Positions 15,948 through 23,188 of a stretch of 64,000 bases of DNA are shown here, in pieces. This stretch comes from Pseudophaeobacter arcticus DSM 23566. Its GTDB lineage: Bacteria > Pseudomonadota > Alphaproteobacteria > Rhodobacterales > Rhodobacteraceae. Position 1 is the stretch's first letter, and every line of letters starts with the position of its first letter. The notes beneath the pieces were generated by a model, which was not told the DNA's origin, did no database searches, and saw nothing but the letters and a program-made list of their open reading frames with translations. The stretch lies in contig NZ_KI421507.1 of assembly GCF_000473205.1 (NCBI RefSeq), forward strand, positions 779,934 to 843,933, written 5' to 3'. A program made the position numbers and the translations under genes.

Positions 15948-16706
15948 TTAGCTGAGCAGGGTCACCAGTATGAGCAAGCCGGCAATTTCACTGATCTGCT
16001 GGCAGGCGCCCAGCACATCGCCGGTTTGCCCGCCGATCTTGGCACGGGCCACCAGCCCCAGGCCAAGGGTCACAAGGGCAAGCATCACAGCAAGGGCCAG
16101 GCTGACAAACCCCAGCAAGGGCAGCGCCAGTGCAACGGCGAGGCCAAGGCCCAGGCCAGCCGCCCGCCGGGACGGGCGGCCGACACTTTGCGATAGGCCG
16201 GACTGGCGGGCATTGGGGAGCCAGACCATCAGCACCGGCATCATTGCACGGCTGAGCAGGGCAAGCGCCAGCGGGCTCCAGATTTGCCCCAGATCCAACA
16301 GCAGCGACAGGGCCTGCCAGCGCAGGCCAATCGCAAAAACCAGTGCCAATACGCCATAGCTGCCGATCTGGCTGTCTTTCATGATCTCCAAGCGGCGCGC
16401 TGGCGCAAAGCCGCCCCAAAACCCATCGGCGCAATCCGCCAGCCCGTCTTCGTGCATCGCGCCGGTCAGCAGAACCTGAACCATCAGCAACAGCCCGGCA
16501 GCCAGCGCCGCAGACAGGCCCAAGGTGAGAGCCGCATAGGCCGCCAGGCAGGCGGGCAGGGTGGTCGCAAGCCCCGCCAGCGGAAAGGCCCAAACCGCCT
16601 GGGCCTGGCGCTGAAACCTGCGGCTTGCCAGCCTTGGCAGGGGCAGCCGGGTCAGCAGCACCAGCGCCAGTGGGATGTCCACCAAGGATATGTCGTTTTT
16701 TCGCAT
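15948..16706 (-). CDS. cobS: Adenosylcobinamide-GDP ribazoletransferase CobS
   Basis: This 252-residue integral membrane protein has six or more hydrophobic helices. It carries the conserved cytoplasmic motif AMHEDGLADCADGFWGGF (about residues 83-100) with KDSQIGSYGVLAL after it. CobS joins adenosylcobinamide-GDP to alpha-ribazole (phosphate) in the last steps of cobalamin assembly. It is divergent from cobT, which supplies alpha-ribazole phosphate. No cobalamin riboswitch is visible in the 100-bp gap. Confidence 0.93.
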   Translation of the reverse strand: MRKNDISLVDIPLALVLLTRLPLPRLASRRFQRQAQAVWAFPLAGLATTLPACLAAYAALTLGLSAALAAGLLLMVQVLLTGAMHEDGLADCADGFWGGFAPARRLEIMKDSQIGSYGVLALVFAIGLRWQALSLLLDLGQIWSPLALALLSRAMMPVLMVWLPNARQSGLSQSVGRPSRRAAGLGLGLAVALALPLLGFVSLALAVMLALVTLGLGLVARAKIGGQTGDVLGACQQISEIAGLLILVTLLS

Positions 16707-16806
16707 GTGTGGGCCTCTTGCGGGACTTGCGAAGCAGCCATGAACCGCTAAACAGATTGCACCCTGATTTACGCGCGTCCGCCACCCAGATGCAACGAGG
16801 CTTTAC

Positions 16807-17823
16807 ATGCTGCCATCCCTCACTTCTCTTGATGATTTCCGCTCCCTCCTGGCGCAGGCCGACGGCGCGGATCAGACCGCTATCGACGCGGCTGTCGTGC
16901 GCAACGGTCAGCTGACCAAACCTCCGGGGGCCTTGGGGCGACTGGAAGATCTGGCCATCTGGTATGGCGGCTGGCGTGGCACCGACCGCCCCGAGATCAA
17001 ATCCCCGCAGGTGATTGTCTTTGCGGGCAACCACGGTGTCACCGCCCAGGGGGTTTCGGCCTTTCCCTCCGAGGTGACAGCCCAGATGGTGATCAATTTT
17101 GAACATGGCGGCGCGGCGATCAATCAGCTGGCCAAACTGGCGGGTGCGCGCATGGATGTTCATGCGCTTGATCTGGACCAGCCGGTACAGGATTTCACCC
17201 AACGCCCGGCGATGAATGAGGCAGAGCTTCTGGCCGCGCTGCAGGCCGGATGGAACGCCGTTGATCCTAAGGCGGATCTATTGGTGGTTGGCGAAATGGG
17301 GATTGGCAACACCACCCCGGCGGCCGCTCTGGCCTTTGCGCTGTTTGGCGGAGAGGCCGCAGACTGGACCGGGCGCGGTACCGGGGTTGATGACGCAGGA
17401 CTGGCCAATAAAACCCGCGTCGTCACCGAAGGTGTCGCCTTGCATGGCGCGGCAATCAAAGACGGCCTGGATGCGCTAGGCTGTCTGGGCGGGCGCGAGA
17501 TTGCGGCCATGGCCGGGGCAATTGCTGCAGCACGGCTGCTGCATATTCCGGTTATCCTCGATGGCTTTATCTGCTGCGCCGCCGCAGCCTGTTTGCAGCG
17601 CACCTGTGACAAGGCACTGGACCATGCCATTGCAGGTCATCAAAGCGCTGAAAACGCGCATCCGGCGCTGCTGAAACAACTCGGCAAAGCGCCGCTTTTG
17701 GCGCTGGGGCTGCGCCTGGGTGAAGGCTCTGGGGCGGCGCTGGCCATTCAGGTGCTGAAGGGGGCAATTGCCTGCCACAGCGGCATGGCGACCTTTGCAG
17801 AGGCGGGTGTCTCGGACGGCTGA
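16807..17823 (+). CDS. cobT: Nicotinate-nucleotide:dimethylbenzimidazole phosphoribosyltransferase CobT
   Basis: This 338-residue enzyme transfers phosphoribose from nicotinate mononucleotide to dimethylbenzimidazole, making alpha-ribazole phosphate. Key motifs are [14 protein letters not shown] (near residue 37), [32 protein letters not shown] and the catalytic glutamate in [13 protein letters not shown]. The length is normal. It is divergent from cobS, which uses its product. The rest of the cobalamin pathway is not in the window. Confidence 0.94.
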   Translation: MLPSLTSLDDFRSLLAQADGADQTAIDAAVVRNGQLTKPPGALGRLEDLAIWYGGWRGTDRPEIKSPQVIVFAGNHGVTAQGVSAFPSEVTAQMVINFEHGGAAINQLAKLAGARMDVHALDLDQPVQDFTQRPAMNEAELLAALQAGWNAVDPKADLLVVGEMGIGNTTPAAALAFALFGGEAADWTGRGTGVDDAGLANKTRVVTEGVALHGAAIKDGLDALGCLGGREIAAMAGAIAAARLLHIPVILDGFICCAAAACLQRTCDKALDHAIAGHQSAENAHPALLKQLGKAPLLALGLRLGEGSGAALAIQVLKGAIACHSGMATFAEAGVSDG

Positions 17824-17849
17824 TTGCTGAACAAAAGAGGCCAGTAAGA

Positions 17850-17884
17850 CAAAGCCGAAGGTGACTTCGGGGCTTTTGTTTTGT
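17850..17884. terminator. Hairpin between convergent cobT and antiporter genes
   Basis: AAAGCCGAAG pairs imperfectly with CTTCGGGGCTTTT around a GTGA loop, with T-rich sequence following on the plus strand and an A/T-rich end on the minus strand. It lies 27 bp after cobT. Confidence 0.7.
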
Positions 17885-17905
17885 CACCTCACCCAGGCGG
17901 TCAGA

Positions 17906-19789
17906 TCAGGATCTGCCTTGATCCTTTTTCTCGGCCAACTCCAATAGGGCGGTTTCCAGATCCTTCTCCAGTTCGCGGGCGCGGGCGATATAGGCCTGGT
18001 TTTCACTGGCGGGTGTCCCGGGCTTCCACAGAGAGGCGAGTTCGCGAACCGTAAGACGGTCATGGGCATAAAAGGTCTGCTCGGCCTGGGCCGCTTCATA
18101 TTCGCTGAGGCCAATTTTTTCCAGCACGTAGCGTCCGGCGCGCAACGAGCTGTCGAACATTTCACGCACGATGTCATCGGCGCCGGCCTTATACAGCTCA
18201 AAGACATGGTTGCGGTCATAGGCCCGGGCGATGATATGCAGATCCGGGTAGGTGCGGCGAACATAGGCGACCATGGTGACGGTTTTTTCAGGGTCATCCA
18301 GGGCCACCACCAGCACATGGGCCTTGGCGATGCCTGCCGCCTTGAGCAACTCAGGCCGTGTTGGGTCGCCCAGAAAGCTTTTGACCCCAAAGCGGCGCAT
18401 CAGCTGAACGGCGCGGATGTCATTGTCCAGCAGGACGGTCTTGAACCCGCTGGCCCGCACCAGCCGGTTGACGATCTGCCCAAAGCGACCGATCCCGGCG
18501 ATGATAACGGGTCCCTGTTCGTCGATCTCATCGGGTTCATGTTCAACCCCTGGCTCGCCCATGAAGTGGGACAACAGATCGTAAAGAATGAATAAAAGCG
18601 GGGTGATCAGCATCGACAGGGCAATGACAAGCAGCAGCTTTTCAGCCAGTGGCGCGGGGATCACGCCTTGTTGGCGGGAAAAGCCCAGCAGGACAAAGCC
18701 AAATTCACCTGCCTGCGCCAGGCTGAGGGTGAATAGCCAGTGATCGCGCCGTCTGAGGCCAAAGGCACGGCCAACAAAGAACAGGATTATGCCTTTGGCG
18801 AGGATCACCAAAAGCGCCAGGCCGAGCAGATCTCCGAGGTTCGCCAGCAGCAGCCGGTAGTTGATCCCGGCGCCAACGGTAATAAAGAATAACCCCAGAA
18901 AAAGCCCCTTAAAGGGGTTGAGATCGCTTTCCAATTCGTGGCGGAACTCTGAGTTGGCCAGGACCACGCCAGCCAGAAATGCCCCCAGCGCCGGTGAGAG
19001 CCCGACCAGGGTCATCAAGAATGAGATACCAACCACAATCAGCAAGGCCAGCGCGGTATACATTTCACGCAGATTGGTTGCGTGGATAAAGCGGAACAGG
19101 GGCTGGGTCAGATAGATGCCAGCCAGGACGATAATGCCAATCATGCCAAGCGTGGTCAGGGTCACGGCCCATCCTGGCAGGCCTGCAACCAGGGACAGCC
19201 CGTCATGGGCCGAGGCCATATGGCCCGCGGCCTCGGTCCGCTCAATAGAGCCATCGGAGCCTAACTGTGGTCCGTTCTTGATGGCAAGCAGCGGCAGAAG
19301 CGCAAGAATTGGAATAACCGCAATATCCTGGGTCAACAGCACCGAAAAGGAGGACCGCCCACCGCCGGTCTGCATCAAGCCTTTTTCTGAAAGGGTCTGC
19401 AGCACGATAGCCGTCGAGGACAGCGACAGCGTCAAGCCAACGGCCAGGCTGACTTGCCAGGTTTCGCCCGCAACAAGGGCCGCAACCATAAGTGCCAATG
19501 TGCTGAGCAGGACCTGCAAGCCGCCAAGCCCGATCAGTTTGTGCCGCATCGCCCAAAGCGCCCGCGGGTCGAGCTCCAACCCGATCAAGAACAGCATCAT
19601 AACGACGCCAAATTCAGCAACATGTTGCAGATTTTGGGTTTCGGCCCCAACCAGCCCAAGTACCGGACCTATAATGATGCCGGCAGCCAGATAGCCCAAA
19701 ACAGACCCAAGCCCGAGACGCGAGGCCAGGGGAACGGCGATGACAGCAGCAGCGAGGTAGATAGTTGCCTGATACAAAAATGCTTCCAT
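17906..19789 (-). CDS. CPA2 family cation:proton antiporter with RCK domain (KefB/C-like)
   Basis: This 627-residue protein has about 12 membrane helices (residues 5-420) typical of the Na+/H+ exchanger fold, including LGSVLGYLAAGIIIGP, LSLSSTAIVLQ and SLAQAGEFGFVLLGF. A cytoplasmic TrkA-N/RCK domain follows, with the nucleotide-binding motif VIIAGIGRFGQIV (about residues 446-458). KefB/C proteins are glutathione-gated K+ efflux systems, and other CPA2 members exchange K+ or Na+ for protons; which applies here is not known. No KefF/G partner gene is adjacent. Confidence 0.9.
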   Translation of the reverse strand: MEAFLYQATIYLAAAVIAVPLASRLGLGSVLGYLAAGIIIGPVLGLVGAETQNLQHVAEFGVVMMLFLIGLELDPRALWAMRHKLIGLGGLQVLLSTLALMVAALVAGETWQVSLAVGLTLSLSSTAIVLQTLSEKGLMQTGGGRSSFSVLLTQDIAVIPILALLPLLAIKNGPQLGSDGSIERTEAAGHMASAHDGLSLVAGLPGWAVTLTTLGMIGIIVLAGIYLTQPLFRFIHATNLREMYTALALLIVVGISFLMTLVGLSPALGAFLAGVVLANSEFRHELESDLNPFKGLFLGLFFITVGAGINYRLLLANLGDLLGLALLVILAKGIILFFVGRAFGLRRRDHWLFTLSLAQAGEFGFVLLGFSRQQGVIPAPLAEKLLLVIALSMLITPLLFILYDLLSHFMGEPGVEHEPDEIDEQGPVIIAGIGRFGQIVNRLVRASGFKTVLLDNDIRAVQLMRRFGVKSFLGDPTRPELLKAAGIAKAHVLVVALDDPEKTVTMVAYVRRTYPDLHIIARAYDRNHVFELYKAGADDIVREMFDSSLRAGRYVLEKIGLSEYEAAQAEQTFYAHDRLTVRELASLWKPGTPASENQAYIARARELEKDLETALLELAEKKDQGRS

Positions 19790-19910
19790 ACATCCGGTAT
19801 CGCAAGCGCTTAGCGCCTTGGCAACGGTTTTAGCGGCATTGTGAGGGGGGGGTAAATTGCCGTTGCTCCGGACCGGGCCTGCCGGGGCGGGGGATTAGCG
19901 TCGCAATGGG

Positions 19911-19944
19911 AAACGGCGGCCAGGTTTCCCCATGCCGCCGTGTT
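19911..19944. terminator. Hairpin after the PAS gene
   Basis: ACGGCGG (19913-19919) and CCGCCGT (19935-19941) form a short stem around 15 bases, with T-rich flanks on both strands. It lies 46 bp from the stop of the minus-strand PAS gene. Confidence 0.5.
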
Positions 19945-19989
19945 TTGATGCAGACACTCAGGCCTTCGCCGGAGCAAGTCAGCCGCTGC

Positions 19990-21210
19990 CTAGTGATCCA
20001 TCATCCGAATCTCGTTGCTGAGTTTGGTGATATCGTCCAGGCGGCGCGAGATGCGTTCCTGAAAGACCCCAAGCTGATCGATGATGTCGGACAAAGTCTC
20101 ACCCGATTCCGGCAGCCGGGCGCTTTCGATCTTACACAGAACCCGCGTGGAGCTTAGCCCCAGGAACTGACGATGCATGACCTGGCAGGCCCGCATGATG
20201 CGATCGGCCTCGTGGTTTACTTCCTCGACGCCTTTGTGTGCGCGGTCTGTTTCAGCTGTGACCAGCTCACTCAGGATCTTGCGCTCAGCTTCCATGTCGA
20301 TGTCGCTAAAACTACGTCTCTCGGTTTGGAGCTGAGTATCACATTCGTTCAGAATACGCGCCATACCTACGACAAACAGGCTATTGGTCACAGCCAGTTT
20401 GATGGTGTTGAAATTGCTGTTCTCCCCCATCACATGTGCCGCAAACCAATCCGACATCTCGCGCGACATGGCGCCATAGTTCTGCGACAGAACCGTGACC
20501 GGGCCACCTGATGGCTCAATCCGCGATGCAATGACCCGCAGGTTGTGCGGAATTGTGTGCATGGCGTCAAAATCCTTGACCAGGCCCTGGGTCTCTTCGA
20601 CCAGGGTTTCGGCATTGGACATCATTTTGCGCAGATCCGTGATCTTTTGATCCTTGGGACGTTCCAGGCCGACATCGCGCGCCAGCAACTCTTCGCTCAT
20701 CGCATGCGTGGCGAACTGGTGGTAGTTTTCGAACCCTTTCGCCCGGATCCAATCCAGCAGTTTTTCAGCGCTTTCTTCCGGGGTGATGCCATCTTTGGTT
20801 TCGGCCTGGCGCAACTCATTGTAGATAGTTTTAACCTGGTCAAACAACGTACTGCTGGGGGAAATACGGGCCGAGAGATATCCGCCCTTACAGGGAACCA
20901 CCACTGCAAAGACCCAGTAGTACAGCCCGTCCTTGGCCTTGTTTTTGACGTAGGCACCGATGCTTTCGCCAGCTTTCAGAGTATCCCAAAACAGTTGGAA
21001 AACACCCTTTGGCATATCCGGATGTCGGATGATCTTGTGGGGGGCGCCGATCAGCTCTTCCCATTCGTAGTTTGCTACGCGCTTGAAGACGTAATTGCCG
21101 GCCTCAATGACGCCCCGTTCATCAGTGCGTGAAAAGAAAACCTCGTTCAGGCCGAAGGGGGCTTCCCCAGTCGAGGGCCGGGCTTCTATGCGACGTTCTA
21201 CAAAGGACAC
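19990..21210 (-). CDS. Aer-like PAS domain protein with a non-canonical helical C-terminus
   Basis: The N-terminal PAS domain (about residues 15-120) is of the Aer aerotaxis type: VIEAGNYVFKRVANYEWEEL, IIRHPDMPKGVFQLFWDTLKAGESIGAYVKNKAKDG and GLYYWVFAVVVP. The remaining 280 residues are helical with coiled-coil character, but I do not see the canonical MCP hairpin tip. There is no membrane segment, so it is a soluble sensor, possibly flavin- or haem-binding. The open frame begins at a TTG (21228), but GTG at 21210 has a GGAG seven bases upstream and gives 406 residues. Confidence 0.7.
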   Translation of the reverse strand: MSFVERRIEARPSTGEAPFGLNEVFFSRTDERGVIEAGNYVFKRVANYEWEELIGAPHKIIRHPDMPKGVFQLFWDTLKAGESIGAYVKNKAKDGLYYWVFAVVVPCKGGYLSARISPSSTLFDQVKTIYNELRQAETKDGITPEESAEKLLDWIRAKGFENYHQFATHAMSEELLARDVGLERPKDQKITDLRKMMSNAETLVEETQGLVKDFDAMHTIPHNLRVIASRIEPSGGPVTVLSQNYGAMSREMSDWFAAHVMGENSNFNTIKLAVTNSLFVVGMARILNECDTQLQTERRSFSDIDMEAERKILSELVTAETDRAHKGVEEVNHEADRIMRACQVMHRQFLGLSSTRVLCKIESARLPESGETLSDIIDQLGVFQERISRRLDDITKLSNEIRMMDH

Positions 21211-21272
21211 TGGTGTGCTCCACTTCAAAGAGATTTAACCAAAACCTCTAAATTGAAATCCTTCCTTTATTG

Positions 21273-21728
21273 TTAAGTTGGCAGGGGCGCGTCACGTTTT
21301 AATTGCGCCATTACGATTTGGCTTTGCACCCGGGCGACTGCCGGATGTGGCAAGAGAATTTCGTGGATGAGTTGATTGAGCGCCTGTAAATCGCTGCAAT
21401 AGACGCGCAGCAGATAATCAGCCTCCCCCGTCATGGTCCAGGCTGAGGTGATCTCGGGGCGGGTACTGACCAGGCGGCTAAAGCTGGCGGATTGTTCCGG
21501 CCCGTGGCTGCCAAGGTTCACATGTACAAACCCCTGCACGGTCAATCCCAGCTTTACCGGGTCAAGCCGGGCACAATAGGCCTGGATATAGCCCTCTGAC
21601 TCCAGTCGCTGTCGCCGCCGCCCGGCCTGGCTGGGCGACAGGTTGAGCAACTCTCCCAGTTCCTGCGCGGTGAGATGGGCGTTCTGTTGCAAGGCGGCAA
21701 GAAGTTTGGTGTCTGTTGAGTCTAACAT
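21273..21728 (-). CDS. Lrp/AsnC family transcriptional regulator
   Basis: This 151-residue protein has an N-terminal AsnC-type HTH (MLDSTDTKLLAALQQNAHLT, then LGELLNLSPSQAGRRRQRLE; residues 1-60) and a C-terminal RAM ligand-binding domain (TMTGEADYLLRVYCSDLQAL). Starts further upstream are rejected because the ATG at 21728 is the family-like one. It is divergent from hpd, and the shared gap holds CATATGCG-type repeats, so it probably responds to an aromatic amino acid (tyrosine or phenylalanine) and controls hpd. Confidence 0.88.
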   Translation of the reverse strand: MLDSTDTKLLAALQQNAHLTAQELGELLNLSPSQAGRRRQRLESEGYIQAYCARLDPVKLGLTVQGFVHVNLGSHGPEQSASFSRLVSTRPEITSAWTMTGEADYLLRVYCSDLQALNQLIHEILLPHPAVARVQSQIVMAQLKRDAPLPT

Positions 21729-21819
21729 ATGCGGGTATTTTCCTGATTTTTGGCAATATGCGCGCAAATCACGCATATGAAAACCGGAAGCTTACGAAGA
21801 ACGCGCAAAATATGCATAT
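21726..21819. promoter_or_regulatory. Array of ATATGCG-type sites between asnC and hpd
   Basis: Three related elements occur in the divergent gap: CATATGCG at 21726-21733 (overlapping the regulator start codon), an inverted pair ATATGCG/CGCATAT at 21756-21762 and 21772-21778, and the palindrome ATATGCATAT at 21810-21819. They are spaced at about 30-45 bp and end 67 bp before hpd. Multiple spaced dyads are usual for Lrp/AsnC regulators, so this is the likely binding region for autoregulation and hpd control. Confidence 0.6.
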
Positions 21820-21886
21820 GATCTGCGCTATTATCGAGGGGAACAGAAATTTAGCCCGCATCACGCGACTATTGGAGGAAACCACC

Positions 21887-22987
21887 ATGGGTCCATTTCC
21901 GCATAACGCCCCAAAATCTGTGATCAGCGATGAAAATCCCGCTGGCACCGATGGCTTTGAATTTGTTGAGTTCGCCAGCCCTGACCCGGATGAGCTGCGC
22001 AGCCTTTTCACCAAAATGGGCTATGAGCAGGTCGGTCACCACAAGACCAAGCCCGGTATCGAACTGTGGCAGCAGGGTGATATCACCTATATCCTGAACG
22101 CCGAAAAAGGCAGCTATGCTGACAAATTTGTTGCCGAGCATGGTCCCTGCGCCCCCTCAATGGGCTGGCGCGTTGTCGATGCGCAAAAGGCCTTTGACCA
22201 CGCGGTTTCCAAAGGTGCCGAAGCCTATGAAGGCGACGACAAAACCATGGATGTGCCCGCGATCAAGGGCATTGGTGGCTCGCTGATCTATTTCATCGAC
22301 CAGTATTATGAAACCTCGCCCTACAACGATGAATTCGAGTGGACCAAGCAATCCAAGCCGCGTGGCGTTGGGTTTTACTACCTCGATCACCTCACCCACA
22401 ACGTCTACAAAGGTAACATGGACAAGTGGTTCAATTTCTACGGTGAGCTGTTCAACTTCAAGGAAATCCGTTTCTTTGACATCGAGGGCAAGTTCACCGG
22501 GTTGCTGAGCCGGGCGCTGACCTCGCCCTGTGGCCGCATCCGTATTCCAATCAACGAAGATCGCGGGGAGACTGGCCAGATTGTTGCCTATCTCAAGAAA
22601 TACAAAGGCGAGGGCATCCAGCATATCGCGGTTGGTACCGAGGACATCTATAGCGCCACGGATGAGATTTCCGAGCGCGGCATCACCTATATGCCTGCCC
22701 CCCCTGCGGCCTATTATGAGCTGAGCCATGACCGTGTGCAGGGCCATGAGGAACCGCTGGACCGGATGCAGAAACATGGCATCTTGATTGATGGCGAGGG
22801 CGTCGTTGATGGTGGCGAGACCAAAATCCTGCTGCAGATCTTCTCCAAGACCGTGATTGGCCCGATCTTCTTTGAGTTCATCCAGCGCAAGGGCGATGAT
22901 GGCTTTGGCGAGGGGAACTTCAAGGCGCTGTTTGAATCGATCGAACGGGAACAGATCGCCAATGGAGAGCTGGACGCCGCCGAATAA
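21887..22987 (+). CDS. hpd: 4-hydroxyphenylpyruvate dioxygenase
   Basis: This 366-residue Fe(II) enzyme converts 4-hydroxyphenylpyruvate to homogentisate in tyrosine catabolism. The three iron ligands are visible: His in LDHLTHNV, His in IQHIAVGTED and Glu in GPIFFEFIQRKG. The open frame extends upstream to 21716, but GGAGG just before the ATG at 21887 and the family N-terminus (GFEFVEFASPDPDELRSLF) decide the start. No other homogentisate-pathway genes are adjacent. Confidence 0.95.
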   Translation: MGPFPHNAPKSVISDENPAGTDGFEFVEFASPDPDELRSLFTKMGYEQVGHHKTKPGIELWQQGDITYILNAEKGSYADKFVAEHGPCAPSMGWRVVDAQKAFDHAVSKGAEAYEGDDKTMDVPAIKGIGGSLIYFIDQYYETSPYNDEFEWTKQSKPRGVGFYYLDHLTHNVYKGNMDKWFNFYGELFNFKEIRFFDIEGKFTGLLSRALTSPCGRIRIPINEDRGETGQIVAYLKKYKGEGIQHIAVGTEDIYSATDEISERGITYMPAPPAAYYELSHDRVQGHEEPLDRMQKHGILIDGEGVVDGGETKILLQIFSKTVIGPIFFEFIQRKGDDGFGEGNFKALFESIEREQIANGELDAAE

Positions 22988-23013
22988 GGCTAAATGGCCT
23001 AGAATGGATATGC

Positions 23014-23051
23014 AAAAAGTGCCGGGCCTCATGGAGGTCCGGCACTTTTTT
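23014..23051 (+). terminator. Rho-independent terminator of hpd
   Basis: AAAAAGTGCCGG (23014-23025) pairs perfectly with CCGGCACTTTTT (23039-23050), followed by a further T. It lies 26 bp after the hpd stop. Confidence 0.93.
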
Positions 23052-23082
23052 ATGGGACAGGTTTTGCTGTGGCTTAGCCACC

Positions 23083-23132
23083 GGCCTGATGTGATCTGGG
23101 GCCTGATGTGATCTGAGGCCTGGTGTGATCTG
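23083..23132. repeat. Three tandem copies of a 17-bp unit
   Basis: The 16-base core GGCCTGATGTGATCTG occurs at 23083 and 23100 and, with one change, at 23117, giving a 17-bp period. It lies in the noncoding gap after the hpd terminator. Seventeen bp is not a multiple of three, and no ORF crosses it. Confidence 0.85.
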
Positions 23133-23188
23133 CGCGGGGGAAAGGTAAAGCAGGGGAGGGGAGGCCACGTCCCTGCTTCTGCGGCCAG

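Noticed and set aside
16707..16806. Cobalamin riboswitch between cobS and cobT
   Set aside because: The 100-bp gap is too short and has no recognisable B12 box.
15988..17202. Minus-strand open frame of 404 codons across cobS and cobT
   Set aside because: It crosses both real genes in other frames and shows no domain.
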